From Rhyacophila brunnea (taxonomy: Eukaryota > Arthropoda > Insecta > Trichoptera > Rhyacophilidae), in NCBI GenBank assembly GCA_022495005.1, contig JAGYXB010001327.1, positions 1-64,000 of the forward strand: a stretch of 64,000 nucleotides of DNA, read 5' to 3'. Below, in pieces: positions 47,041-59,754 of this stretch; the first letter of the stretch is position 1, and the number at the start of each line of letters is the position of its first letter. The notes below the pieces were generated by a model, which saw only the letters and a list, made by a program, of their open reading frames with translations, did no database searches and was not told where the DNA came from. The position numbers were made by a program, and so were the translations under genes.

Positions 47041-48289
47041 AGTTTAACCTGTTCTTTGTGACCATCGGAGGCTGAATTCGCTTACCATTCGGACAGTTAA
47101 TCCTCTTTAAGTGACACGGCTAAATGCAAACGCTGTTGTATAGGTGGATGTCTTTTGCATATTGCACCTATGTATGAAGTATCACGGATCCTTCTCTTGA
47201 ACAACACAAACATAGACGTCTCCAAACCAATTTGTCCCGCACCACACTCGGTCTTAATCTAGCACATCATGAGGCCCTACGTTTTGGTGTGAATTATCAG
47301 CAGTTTTTTAAGTCTGGGAATATCTCAAGAGCAGATACCCAACTCTTGGCACTCGAGTGTGATTTGACTGATTTTACAAAGACTTTCTAATAAAATTCCC
47401 ATGGGAGAGATGTCCTGTTCTTGAACAGTTTTCTCAATAAGAGCTGCAATTCGGTATCATAATATAAAATGAGCGGCAGTTCCAGTAATCACGCATAACA
47501 CGATAACAGCCGTCAGTCGACAATATTAGAAATTAGTCCAAGAATGGTCAAATCAAGTACCTACCTACTTTAAAATATCAAAACATGTTGCCCTCTGCTT
47601 TTTTGGTTGTGTAGCTTAAAATGCTGAGATATAAACTAGGGAAATACAACACATTTAACGATATCAATTTTATTTTAACATAGACATAGACATCTATAAT
47701 TCTAGTAATAGCTAGTTGAAGCTTTTGAAATGTGTGCCACTATAAATGAATACGATATCTATTTATAATAATAATATAGATTTGGGTCGTTTAGGTAAAT
47801 TTTAATATTTCAAATACAATTAATATGTGCATATTAAGATATTATTTACATCTATCAATATTGAATTGAGCCTATTTTAAATTAATTTGACTATTTTATA
47901 AAGTGATGTACTGACAGTGACCATTACTCTTAACTTTACAGGACCTTTCCTATTCGCTTTTATCTATCAGTGAGATCACGGTGAATTTTGTTACTCGATG
48001 TAGTAAATAATTAATTTGCACCTGCTTTATATTAAGTGCTGTTTTTATCAAAGAGGTAATAAAGATAAGCGATTTATTTACAGCCATCGTTTGAAAGATT
48101 TTGACAGGTCACGGTTTCACCTTTAAAGATTGTTTGGCATTATCAATGAGCGGATTGTTGCTACTATGTTCCTAGCAAATTACAGCGATAATATGACTGA
48201 TTCTTGTTACAAAGAAAAATTGCCTAATTTATTATCGCTTGGTGTTATCAATTAATTGAAACACTCAAGCAGGCAAACAATATTCAATA
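47041..48289. other. Unassigned; first part may be more of the LINE relic
   Basis: 47041-47400 is GC-richer than its surroundings and stop-ridden in all frames. 47500-48289 is AT-rich with nothing recognised. Confidence 0.35.
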
Positions 48290-48520
48290 AAAAAGTTGGC
48301 GGTCACGTTGAGTCGGTCTTGTACCGCGGTGGCCATATTTATTCATTAGTTTGACAGTTTTAGTTAGGCGGCGTTTTCCCGTCCGGGCGCTGCTATCCGA
48401 GCAATTGGCCTCTGCCAATATTATCGGACTCTCTTGACAAGTCCTTAACCCTTCGCATCAGAGTTGAAGAGCTTATTATTGCGTTACGCAACGGCTTGAC
48501 CGACATGAAGTGTGCGCATT
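48290..48520. promoter_or_regulatory. GC-richer complex island, candidate enhancer
   Basis: A complex, repeat-free patch holding CGCGGTGGCCATATTTATTC, GGCGGCGTTTTCCCGTCC and TTGGCCTCTGCCAATATT (an ATTGGC/GCCAAT pair). Stands out from AT-rich flanks. Confidence 0.3.
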
Positions 48521-48951
48521 ATGATATATAGAAGGAATTATAAGGTATAGCTTATCGCCATCATCATCAAACCTTTTTCCCACTCTTCTATATGGGTATT
48601 CGAGGGTCCCCGATCTTGTATTTTACGTAATAATACCGTCGATATTATTTACTCTACAGCTTCATAGTATGTATATATTAATGCATACACAAAATGTATT
48701 CTAAGGCCTAGGCTAGTATCACTTCCGGTCGAATTTGAGAGGGAGAAATGTGTAGGTACTCCCTCCCTATTGTTTGGGCGCAATGTCATTAATACTTTGG
48801 ACGCTGAAGACGCACCCGGTGCGTAATGACCAGGCGGCCGATCGATGTAATTAACGTGCATTTTAAAGGCGATAATTAAAATATCATTATCTAGTCAGCA
48901 ACGAATGAGTAATATATGGATGAAGCATCTGGAAAAAAAATGACACTCATT
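48521..48951. other. Unassigned spacer
   Basis: A 70-codon minus frame at 48649-48861 is not recognisable. Confidence 0.35.
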
Positions 48952-49150
48952 TTTTTGTCGGGTCTGCCGAATGACATAATCTGTTCTAACGCCATTACAA
49001 TAAAGGTGATATTGCTATAAATTCCCGATGCTTTTTGTCGGGTCTGCCGAATGCTTCGGTTCGAACGGGTTAGCTCAAATGACCATTGACACTAAAAACA
49101 CTTTCTATCGCCATTACAATAAAGGTCATATTGCTATAAATTCCCGATGC
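48952..49150. repeat. Tandem duplication of a two-box element
   Basis: Unit 1 (48952-49031) and unit 2 (49032-49150) lie head to tail. Each starts with the same 22-bp box (TTTTTGTCGGGTCTGCCGAA plus TG; 48952-48973 and 49032-49053). Each ends with the same 42-bp box, starting CGCCATTACAATAAAGG and ending TTCCCGATGC (48990-49031 and 49109-49150, one difference). The spacers between the boxes are 16 and 55 bp and largely unrelated. No coding potential. Confidence 0.85.
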
Positions 49151-49679
49151 GTGATATCGCATAATGGAAATTGAGTGACATCTACCTATACATGTGCGAA
49201 TGTCGCCATGCCCAAATTTACTTGCTAGCTACTCTATTGAGTGCGTTGTCTATTAATAATGTCATTGGGCGTCTATGGCTTGGTTATCTTCGGAGTGATA
49301 AAAATTTCGGATGATGATTAGAAGAAAACGGCGAGGTTGATTTATGAATACAATAATTACGGTTGTTATATTCTGAATAACATTATATATAAAAATGTGC
49401 AAGGGACGGACCGTGCTAACAGTTTGAAGGGTCGGGGGGTGTCTGACGAGACGCTTCACAAAATCTTTCTCGGTAAATCAATCAAGGGTCACAAGCATAA
49501 TATGAATATTAAAAAATATTTCTAGTATTGATCTACTAACAATATCTGCCGGTAATTAATTATTATTAGTCTTAAATATTAAGTAAGAATGATTATTATA
49601 ATTATTATAAGTAATAATTAAGTTGTCAAAGAAGGTGGCTATAAAATGTTCTTACGTGCTAGAAATTGATCCGTTCGTA
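49151..49679. other. AT-rich spacer, no feature seen
   Basis: Only short opposing frames at 49262-49525. Confidence 0.4.
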
Positions 49680-50150
49680 ATTGACCCTGCTCATACTACT
49701 CGAGTCCGCCCGAAAACGGTTCCGGCCTATATAGGCCTATTATACCTATATAGGTATCGAGAGGAGACCTCCCCCAAATGGTAAAATTTGGGGTGAGGGG
49801 TGACACTAGGTTGACTATAAAAGGTAATATAATGCCTCGTAAACACCTGCAAACTACGGCAGATGCACGCAATGCGCGATCAGTCTATTCTCCCCGCGCA
49901 CCGAACGAACGACCAACGAGCGCTTCATGAACCATTTCAATATTTAGCGCAAGGTATGAGCACCTCAGCGATAAAAACATCAAGAATCGCGTTATCAACA
50001 TAACATCACACCAATCCATGCACGCGACGAAACCGATGAGAAATGTTAATGTGCAAACTTTTTCGGCGCGCATTCGCCATATTATGTATCACTGCAAGCA
50101 CGCCACGAATTCTACCGCAGCTCACGTTCGGCTCGTTTAATGCTCTCAGG
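49680..50150. promoter_or_regulatory. Complex island with TATA-like box and splice-donor-like site
   Basis: Contains CCTATATAGG palindromes (49727-49757), TATAAAAG (49816-49823), an E-box CACCTG (49845-49850), an initiator-like TCAGTC (49880) and a donor-like CAAGGTATGAG (about 49952). TATA to initiator is about 65 bp, too far for a standard core promoter, so the elements may be unrelated. A minus frame (50073-49885) is hydrophobic but unrecognised. Confidence 0.28.
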
Positions 50151-50652
50151 TGTACACCGACCAAGATCTATTGGCTTTTCATAGAAAGTCATGGATTTCT
50201 ATTCAATATAATTAGTTGAGTTGCTTCCACATGGTCTCCTAAATTTGCCATTTAGTTTTTCAATCTATATAATGTAATATAAATGTAGTCATTTATTGTC
50301 TATTTTGATAGTCATCCGTACGGCGGCAGGTGGTTGATAGTAAAATAGACGAAACTACAAAAACGCAAGAAAAATATGTAGGTATGTCATGTGTCATGTG
50401 GGATTTACGCTTGAAGTGGACATGGGCTATATATATTGGGGCCTAATAAAACAAGTTTTTTTATCGCAAAATTTACACAGGACTACTGATGAAAAATAAA
50501 GGTGTCTTATCATCTGCCTTATTATATTTTATTGAAAGTAGTTCTGTTGAGCTTTTAGACCTCCCAAGTTCATTGAAGCGGAATCAATGTTTTGTTTTGT
50601 CATTGATATTTTAAATTGTTTTGTGAATCACCAAGTGAACAAGTGATGAATC
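50151..50652. other. AT-rich spacer, no feature seen
   Basis: Nothing recognised. Confidence 0.4.
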
Positions 50653-50660
50653 CGCCAAGA

Positions 50661-51321
50661 CAGGGTTGGAGAACTTTTTTACGTACGCGTGCCAAAATTT
50701 CCCAAATATTATTTTTCGACTGTCTGACGTGCCGAGCAGTTTTTCACGGGGAAAATAGTTTTTAAAAACCCTATTAAAAAAATGATGATGTTCTAGATAC
50801 CACTAACAGAATATAATATAGCTTTATCACTTTTTTGAATTATGCCATACATTTCGGTGCACCAATGTTGAAACTGTCTGCCAGAATTACTTCTACTAGC
50901 TTCACCAAGTTTTTGTTTCTTATTTGGTGCAGTCATTTTTGTGGGTAGAAATGAGATTGTTTGTTAATGTATTAATTAGTTCTTTACACACAAATTGACA
51001 CCATAATTTTCTCCGATCGGATGAGCCTTTCTCTCCCTATAGTGGTCTCAATCATTGTAAATCGATCAAAATTAGAAGTTGCGGCGCGGCTTCCCCCGTC
51101 GCCTGATGTTAGTGCTAATATTATATGTGATGCATAACGCCTTTAGGACCGACCTATGTAATTATATATTTACAATACATGTAATGCTTATTCTTGAAGA
51201 GTATTTATTTACCTGCTATTTTTTATACAATGCGATATGTCTATTATTATTATATGTATTTTTTCTCTTCAAACGCGTACCATGTCAAATCATCTCACGT
51301 GTCATAGGTTCGCCACCACTG
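50661..51321. mobile_element. hAT-type MITE, GGCACGCGTGCC family, copy 2
   Basis: Starts CAGGGTTGGAGAACTTTTTT and ends GGTTCGCCACCACTG. The flanks CGCCAAGA (50653-50660) and CACAAAGA (51322-51329) match at 6 of 8 positions. It is similar along its length to copy 1 and retains the 51108-51182 segment missing there. Frames 51079-51375 and 51237-51482 cross its right end and are not genes. Confidence 0.9.
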
Positions 51322-51329
51322 CACAAAGA

Positions 51330-53144
51330 TATTATTCAGTGGAACCGTTCGAATTTCTATATTATATTACGTTAAACCTTCAAATCAGTTATCTATACTA
51401 CGATGAGACGTTGTCATGTTTAATTATTTTTGTGGAAATCGGGCATCTACGAGTATGTAGGCTAAGTCATCGAGATTATTAGGTATTAGCAGGAGGTAAC
51501 CTATTGTACAATTAAATATATGACGAATTCGTCGCGACAGATATTCAATATTTTATAAATGCGATAATATTGGCAATACTGCATAAAAGTCAATGATTAT
51601 TATCTCATTAATCTATTAATGCTTTTAATGATACGTTTCAAACTACTGATATTGCATATTTTTTCTATGTCACATATTTAAGTATTATTGTGTGATTAAG
51701 ATATTATTGTAATATTTTTAAACTACCAATTTATTCACCAAATGAATATTCTAGTCACCGACTCGACAACCTCTAAATTCGATTATTCGTAGTAATCAAA
51801 ACAAATTATAGGTCGGCCATGCATGTTTGACATTTTCTTAATGTTTACCGAACACACTATTAGAAGGTATGCAAGTGACATACATAATATCGCTAATAGA
51901 CTTTTTAATTTTAGTTTTATGATAAAATGAAAATTTGAAAGCACTTTTCTTTCTGATTTATTATCTGAAGATGTAATAAGAATTAAACACATTTATCGAA
52001 AATAACACGGACATGGAAAGCAATGCGTATACATGTAATAATCATTGATCTATTTTTTCTGATTGTTCGCTTTCGGACGTTATCACTGGAAGCAGCAATA
52101 ATTATACTTGATCCGTGAACCTGTGAAGTCAGACAGTAGCTGGCGAACATAAAATTTAACTGACACTTAGTGTGTAGCGACCTCAGTTTTAGGTGACAGT
52201 CCTAAAAAATTTCACATACCATAATATGTCATCAATAATTACATGTGATAAACCCAATTAAGAAAGGGTCTGTACATGATGGTTTATATCGTTGGGTTTA
52301 TTAGGTTGTGTGTAAGCGATGCAAATAATTATTTCCATATAAGAGAATCTTTATGGCAACAACGTCAACACTGATCGTCACACCCGAAGAGGACCGACTG
52401 TCCGCATAGGAAACTGAATTAGCTTTCGACAGCCTCAAAGAATGGATAGGGCCAGCAGAACATTTACCTCGGTATCGATCACAAGTACCGCATATGGAGT
52501 AAAGTAGGGCGTACTCAAGATAATGTAGTGGAATGGGAGATATTTGATGGTCCAGTTGCATGTGCGGCGATCTGAAAATCATTGAACATCAGCTGTTCTT
52601 ACGCGATATGCAACATGATGAGGTAAACGTGGTTGCTTTTACCGTCTTCTGGAGACACGTCTTGTAGGGGATGAAGACTTTGACACGAGGAAGATAAGTA
52701 ATTATGTACTTTAATCTCTTTATTGATGGAGACCACCGCATGGTGCAAAAATCCCATTTTATTCCATGCGCAGGAAGTAAGCAGTGCTCATTCGTATATT
52801 GTCAATGGTTACTATTGCCCACAATGCTAATATGTCTTATGTTACATCGGATTGTCTCGTTCGATCACCCTACCTCCTAGTATTTTGTTTTTTGCCTCAT
52901 GATTTAACCCAGTTCAATTATACAACTCCGTGGTCTAGTCTAGAAGAAAAGAAAATGTATGTTTCCTAGTGCCATTATTTACCAGGTTAGTACTCACCGT
53001 CTGAATATATTTTTTTAACTTATTCAATTACTTACAAATCGCAGTTTTGGCATGATTATATCTAGTACAGTCTGTCATCGGGTGCTTGAAAATATAAGTA
53101 GGTAATAATAATTAATAAACATTTACGACTGTCTACCGATTGTC
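51330..53144. other. Mostly AT-rich, no gene identified
   Basis: 52290-52620 is GC-richer, with a 93-codon minus frame of no known type (52582-52301). No transposon ends found. Confidence 0.35.
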
Positions 53145-53400
53145 TTGCAAAATACCGTCTACTGTTTAAAATTTGGCACATCGTTTTGTTCCGTGAACCT
53201 TTGTGAAAGTGAAACATTTTTGGCATCTCTCACTCTGTGTAAGTGGGCAAGTACGATATCCTCAGCAGAATGTTGCCGAATTACTGCGGTGTGCGGCGAC
53301 TTGCGCGTCGAGATTGGCGGTTGGGTTAGGACGGCGTCTGCCTAAACAGCCGACGCCTTGAGGAAGGGCTGCCTACTTACTCTCAACATCGTGTTTCATT
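53145..53400. other. GC-richer patch with small hairpin
   Basis: GGCGTC...GACGCC forms a 6-bp stem at about 53331-53355. The 66-codon plus frame 53145-53345 is unrecognised. Confidence 0.3.
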
Positions 53401-54187
53401 TCTCTGCTATTTTCTTTATCGTTATACCCTAACAATGTTTTTTGTGCTATGTCTGGCTCTGTCCGTATTTCATTTTCTATGCCTAACTTATTACAGCAGG
53501 GGCAATGTATGTTTTATTTTTGTAGTTTAACGATTAACTCGTTCGTCCTAACTACAGATAACTATGTAGAAATACACTTATGTAAAAACTATACAAGTAC
53601 TTCGGCACAAAATAATAAAAAGTAAAGGTCACCTAATGTAAAATCGTCCGCTTTAAAACGTGTATACCTAGGTATATATTTTTTAAAACACGGTAGGTAC
53701 ATAACAAATTATAAATTCAGAACGTTCATAACGTGTCTTTTAAATTAAATGATAACTGGCTATAATAAAGCAAGTTATAATACAACTATAAACGAATGAT
53801 AAGCATCAGATGAAAAAAGAAAACAAATACAAAAAATAGTTTAACAATACAATCAACACCGATGCATACTGTATGTTTCTTGATAATGGTTTGTTTAATT
53901 GTTAGTCAAACAGTCACTCTTTTCAGTCTATGGCTAGGGTTAGGTATAGCATTTTCACTGAACATACTTTCATAATTATTTAACAACACGCTTATAATCA
54001 TACCCATTAAGACAAAATAATTACAAGATAAAAAGAACTTTTTATATACCTAGGTACCACGTTTTTAAATTTTCTGTTGAATCATATAAACTTGACAATT
54101 CTATGTATTAATAAAAACTTTTTATTGTAATTGATAGAAATACTGAATAAATAGAGAATACTGAAATGTCATTTTGACATTTCATAT
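53401..54187. other. AT-rich spacer, no feature seen
   Basis: Nothing recognised. Confidence 0.4.
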
Positions 54188-54251
54188 TGATTTCCATAGT
54201 AACGCACGTATATATTAATAATTTAGTTGCTAGGACCCCCTTAGCAACTAA
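54188..54251. promoter_or_regulatory. X-box-like half-site and 10-bp inverted repeat
   Basis: ATTTCCATAGTAAC (54190-54203) has a perfect RGYAAC half-site and a partial left half. Nearby, TTAGTTGCTA (54223-54232) and TAGCAACTAA (54242-54251) form a perfect 10-bp inverted repeat with a 9-bp loop. Confidence 0.35.
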
Positions 54252-54523
54252 CAATGATAATTTTCTATACAAAACAGAAATAACTGAAAATGAATTCAAT
54301 TCTGCTTAAAAATGACTAAAAGTATTAAAAGAATGCATTGTCGTCGTGTTCTGATATATTCTAAAAGTTTCAAATATCTAGCTAGGCGGGAAGTTAGTTA
54401 AAAATCTTCAAGCGTCTAATACAAATCTTGGAAAAACAAGAAAAAATTTATACTGGACACACAAGAAAAAATCTGAACCGGACAAACAAGAATATGAGCT
54501 AATAAAAACGTGGTAAAAATGTG

Positions 54524-54598
54524 TACCGAATGGGACTCGAACACGACCTATGTTGCAATTCGTCACGTCCGATTCGAAACGACCATTCAATATTTGTA
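54524..54598 (-). repeat. tRNA-derived SINE fragment
   Basis: The minus strand carries GTTCGAGTCCC, a strong B box (54532-54542), preceded by GACGAATTGCAACATAGGTC and an A-box-like TGGTCGTTTCGAATCGG near 54590. No complete cloverleaf. Confidence 0.52.
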
Positions 54599-54776
54599 AT
54601 ATTTGAGAATATTCAGGTGGGCTGTATATTTATTGCGTTTTATGGGGTGACCGTCAAGTCGTAAACCGAAACTGGTTTTAATGCCTTGGTCAATAGTGAC
54701 TTGACTTGGTGTGTTTGACCCGGCAGAAAAACGTGATGCCTCTACCAAAGGCAGACTCGCATATTTGTTTTTTCAA

Positions 54777-55035
54777 ATGGACCATTACACCAGACAATTC
54801 TTGACTGAACATGGTAACTTTGCTGGCAGGCTCTATTAGCTTGGTATTGTGACCCGTTCATCGTGTTGAGGTGGCGGAGAAATACAGGATCAAAACCACA
54901 CCCTCCGAGAATATCTTAGAATGTGTACGGATAGAGAAGACTCGCTCAAGTCGGTTCAACCAGCTGTTCGACCCATGGAACCGTCCGATTTAGAAAATTT
55001 GTGGCATCATACCGCCGACGTGAAGATCTCTTCAC
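54777..55035 (+). pseudogene. Decayed R1/Jockey-like LINE ORF2 C-terminus
   Basis: One frame, broken by two stops, reads MDHYTRQFLTEHGNFAGRLY, then GGGEIQDQNHTLREYLRMC, then VQPAVRPMEPSDLENLW. This mirrors the tail of LINE proteins: a QFLTGHG-F-AYL segment, a C-x-CG-x-x-QD-x-EHTL-x-x-C finger (cysteines here eroded) and a final helical segment. The same frame stays open to 55202. Confidence 0.6.
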
Positions 55036-55202
55036 GTAGATTTATCCGTAGTTTTGTGTTAGCTTTTGTTTCGTATTATATTTTAAAATTTTGCCTCTAC
55101 GTGCTTTTCTCTCCCATGGTCACTCTTAACTTAAAGTCACGTGAATTCAATCAATATACACTTGAGTGCATGACGATTTCAGTTTTGTGTAACTGCTCCT
55201 AA

Positions 55203-58200
55203 GACATTGCCAGTTATAAATAAATATGCTTCCAAACGTAGATTTTCGGCGTGAACATAGTAGAGGGGCGGGCGGGAGTGGTTTGGTGAGGCCATTAACT
55301 TTAATCTTCTGTGTTTGGAACACAAACGTACCTACACACCTGTAGGTCCTGCATAGTTTTCGTATCCGGTTTAAAATACTCTTAACTTTTGGCATTGCTG
55401 TTATGATGAAAAACAGTAAACAAATTTATGCTAAAATACCTGATTTTATTTAACAATATATTTTTTTTTACTATAATATTCCATAATATTAAAAACCTTC
55501 GTGCATAATGAGCAGTTATCATCAAGATTCAAGACTGTCCGTTTAAAAATGGCACGTTATTTACATAAATGGGCAGTCCCTAAAAGCAGTTTTACAACAT
55601 TTTCGATAATTTGTATACTCCCATCATCAATGATTTTTTTTTATTAGATCGTGTAGGTACTGGCTGGTTAACCTTGAAGGGACTAGTTATTATTATTGCT
55701 GTTTAGGTATTACGTCATAATTTATGTGAGGTTCAAGTACAAGTTATTTTGTTTTTACAACGGAAAAAAATATAATATAACCTTACGAATCGACAATATT
55801 TTAAATGCATTAGGCAAGATAATTAGTTAAATTGACTAATACAAATCAAATATAATTGAAGCATGCGTGTACTTAGTGATTTTGGTTAACTCTGTCCGAC
55901 GTTTTGTAGGTAAGTAGGCATAGCAATTAATTCGTATCTGGCATATTATTTGAATTATAAATAATTGTATTGTGGTATGTATATGTATAGTGGTCAAGTA
56001 GTGCGTCCCATTGGAAAAGAATGAATGCCCGTTGAACAGTAGTCAATGATGAATAAATGAAACCAATAGTGTGATATTCATTATCATATAGTATGAATAT
56101 ACGTAGTAATGCGTGGTTAATACGCCTTTATAATAAATTAATGACAGACGATGTTTAACTTTAAAAAAAAATATGATATTCATGTAAGTATATTATTTTA
56201 TTAATCTTTATTATTTTACCGCAGCGTGGCGCTAGTGGTATTCATATTTTAACAACTTAATTGATATCTTACCATCACAATATGTACTATTTTTAGACAT
56301 TTAAAAATCTTATCGATAGAAGAATATGTACATGTGTATGTAGCAATTATAATATTACCTATGTTTAATTAATTCTGTTTATTAAATTATTTTCAAGGAA
56401 TGAGTAGATACGTTAGATACTGGTGTATGCTTATGTTAAACCGATGCGTAAAAGTTACCCGCACGCATAATGCAATGTATATGTACATTCATTTTGATAT
56501 TCTATGTAGAAAATTTAAGGGGTGTCCTCGATATGAAAAACCTGCAGAATAATATTCTTCAGGTCATATTTTAGTTTTGCGGTTCTTGTCTCACTCTATA
56601 TTTTAATGCGTATGTACTAAATTTATGCGGTTGTGTAATCATTTTTTTTAATACTGTTAGTTTTTCCTTATTTGGAAATTATTAAGTCAACCGGAATTGA
56701 ATTTTTGTTATGTAAGATATTGCAACACCGCCCGATAACAAATTTAGAAGGATATTGTAAAATCCTTCCGTATTGGTTTGACTGATTAAGATTTAACCAA
56801 AGTATTTCTAATTATTGAATTCTTTATCATTATATTATAATCAAACCATGGTTAAACAAAGTGTAACATAATTTCTAAATTTACATAATTATTCGTGTAA
56901 AATGATGAGAAATTATCATCGTCATTAAATTCTTAAGGTAAATGAGTTTATTATTTATTTGAACGTTCCTATTTTCATTTAAATCCTACTTTTTATAACT
57001 TAAACAGAGAAACAGTAAATAAAATTAATTCATCATAAGAACATAGTTATTTACGTTGACTGTTGTATGTGTGTTGGGGTCATGTCATACATATAAAATA
57101 GATTCAAAATCATCATTATTTTGTACAACCTAAACAGTTCAACGTATTTGATACCTTTGCTATTGAAATGTAAAGTTTGAAAAGTCATTTTTTATCCGAT
57201 CCCTTTAAATAAAAAAATGTGCATTCATTATCCTTCAGATAAAATTAGCATTAGTTATATTATGTCTAATGCCGAGTTGTTATTAAACTAATAATTTATT
57301 TATGATTTTCTTTCCTATGCATCTTTTAGTTTCTCAAATTAATACTCGCAAGTACATTAAACTTACAATACTGTAGTCCAATGCATTTCGAGACTCGCAA
57401 GAAGTTTTATTATTGGTCAGTGTTACAAGATATTTGCTTTAATATGAATTTATTATTAATAACATCCCAATGTACCTACCAGGACTTTTATTTAAACATA
57501 TTATATTCTCTATCTATGTAATTTTTTGTGTTCTCAATTATAATACTTCCCTACTACGACATATTTATTTTCATGATCAAATCGTCACTCAGTTTTTTTT
57601 TTTTTTAAATAATAAATTGTTTATTGTTTTAATATGTTGAGTTTATAATTTTATTAATAATTGATTGTTACTGATAATTGTGATTTTATCTACTGGCTAA
57701 GCATTTTCATTTACCTCATAAATATGAATGCATATTATGCACTCTATTATTCTAACGTACCTACTAAATTTATTCTTGTTAGATAATACAAGTATATTTG
57801 GGGAATATTGAGCAATATCTGGGAAGACGGCGTGATATTTTTCTAAAATAATTACTAAATAAGTATTCTACATTCTGCACTAATGAAATCCCTTGACATC
57901 ACTTGCTGACCGTGATGATCTAATATTAGGTAGGTACTAATAAATTGTCTCCATTTTTTGCGCAACAGATTCGACATTGATTATTTTGATTTCGGCCATC
58001 ATGTGGCGCATCCACATAATATACGCAGACTAAAAATGCAGCGAAATTAATAATGCATTTTAAAAGCTTTAATAGTCGTTTCATTTGTAGCTACTATGCA
58101 ATAACAATGCACAACTGCAGTCAGTTCTTTATCTTCACCCAAAGAAAATGTATTCCCATCTTTCACGAGTCACATACCGGAAAATCGTCCGGTGCGCAAA

Positions 58201-58474
58201 AAGGGGTAAAATGTGAAAAATGTCAGCTCGAAAAACCCCATTGATATAAATTGAATGTATTGTAGGTACCTGTCTAAACTGTGCGCCGCGACCAATATCT
58301 AGGGATGCCGCAAGCTGAAAAAATCCAGACGATCTCAATACGCCATGCTGATGTACGATGACAATGATACTCGTACATTCATTTATTACTCCAGTTTGTG
58401 ACCTCCAATGCTTGTTCTCATTATATAGTTATTAACCTTACCTAGTCACTGGTTCCTTAAAAAAATGTTGGAAA
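55203..58474. other. Long AT-rich stretch, no gene or repeat identified
   Basis: Contains a T-run at 57592-57606. Frames at 55147-55395 and 58053-58338 are unrecognised. Confidence 0.4.
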
Positions 58475-58650
58475 ATAATACGGAGAAGCTCACACGAGAA
58501 AAATTACGGTGACTGCAGCGACGTCCTGGGTGGGTATGAAATCATGCTTTGCTTGGGGATGGAAAATTAAAGAAAAAAATGCAAATAATACAATTTTTGC
58601 GAGTAGATACCGTGAAACTGACATTTTTTCGCCTGCGGCGCTAACGATTT
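58475..58650. repeat. Diverged direct repeat, copy 1
   Basis: Same orientation as 59882-60072. Shared words in order: GCAGCGAC-TCC, GGGTATGAA-T-ATG, TTTGCTTGGGGATGGAAAAT, AATACA-TTTTTG-GAGT, CGTGAAAC-GA, GCTAACGAT. The family is not identified. Confidence 0.7.
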
Positions 58651-58797
58651 GTATATTACATACGTATATCAAGATTTAAAAATTGCTACGTATATCCATG
58701 TAAAATAATATAGTATATGTAGGTTTGAGACCAACCATAATATCGGGAAGCATTATATGTCTACTGGGGGTAAGAATAGTACAAATTCTTTAGACAC

Positions 58798-59097
58798 TTA
58801 GGGTGCCGCGAGACCAAAATACTTAAAAAACACTGTTTTACTGTGTAACAATTCTCTTTCTTCATAGTCATCACCCCCATGACCGAGGATCGTAATTCTG
58901 AATTTAGGTGCTATGGAATTGTGGATCAGCTTTCTCCAACGTTCCCTGTCCTCTGCAAGTCTTGTGGTGGATGATATCGGTTTTCTAATGAATTCCTTTA
59001 CTTGGTCACTTCTCGCCGATGTTCGCCATCCGCCACTTTTACCAAACATACCGTACAAATATTCATGATTTAATATGGATAATAATATCGAATTCAC
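58798..59097 (-). pseudogene. LINE ORF2 C-terminal relic
   Basis: The 99-codon minus frame includes SGGWRTSARSDQVKEFIRKP, then TRLAEDRERWRKLIHNSIAP and GHGGDDYEERE. The LAEDRERWRKL-H-S...GHGGDD run is the standard final segment of arthropod RTE/R1-type LINE proteins, whose ORFs often end in GDD-rich read-through. No RT core is left. Confidence 0.7.
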
Positions 59098-59754
59098 TAT
59101 TTAATATATCTACCAAACGATCCAAGCATTTCAGTATATTATGTATTATTTTACTATTACAATTACAGTTTTGACTAGGTATCGAATAAAAATAAAACAT
59201 AAAAGTAACTTGAAACACCGGTTTCTTTTAGGCAGTGTATAAAACTATAGGGTCAATTGATTTTATATACACATTTTTTTAGTTAAAACATCGGTTCTTA
59301 AATATATTGCCGGAGGAAACCGCCTCCTGAAAAGGTTTCTTAAATGTTTTATTTTACTAGACGTATTCAGTTTCAGTAGTTATTCATTCTATCAACCTAC
59401 TAAGTAACAAAGTCAATGATATTTTTCCTACACGTCATTCAAACTGTTGAAAATAATATTACTTATTTAAAAGTATTACCGCTTTATATTATATAGTGTG
59501 AACGTATACTAGGTATTTATTATATTCAGGAATTATCATGATGATGCTACATAATTTTTGATGTCACATGTCACGTCGATGTCATAATAACTCTTCGAAT
59601 CAGGGCATGCAGTGCAACAGTACAGGAGTTTGTAATATTACAGCAATATTATATGACCGAAAATATTGGTAAGGTACTTTGTGTATAGATGTGTGTATGT
59701 ATTTAAATTAAATGCCGTTTGGTGGGCGTCGTCAGCGCATTGCGCTTTTACGCT
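59098..59754. other. AT-rich spacer, no feature seen
   Basis: A short CGGAGGAAACCGCCTCC near-palindrome at about 59311-59328; otherwise nothing. Confidence 0.35.

Noticed and set aside
49816..49884. Canonical TATA plus initiator promoter
   Set aside because: The spacing of about 65 bp is roughly twice the usual 30 bp; kept only as a tentative finding.
52301..52582. 93-codon minus frame
   Set aside because: In a GC-richer patch, but neither strand gives a recognisable protein or LINE motif.
56222..56243. CTCF-like or A-box-like string GCGTGGCGCTAGTGG
   Set aside because: It mismatches the CTCF core at required positions and has no B box downstream.
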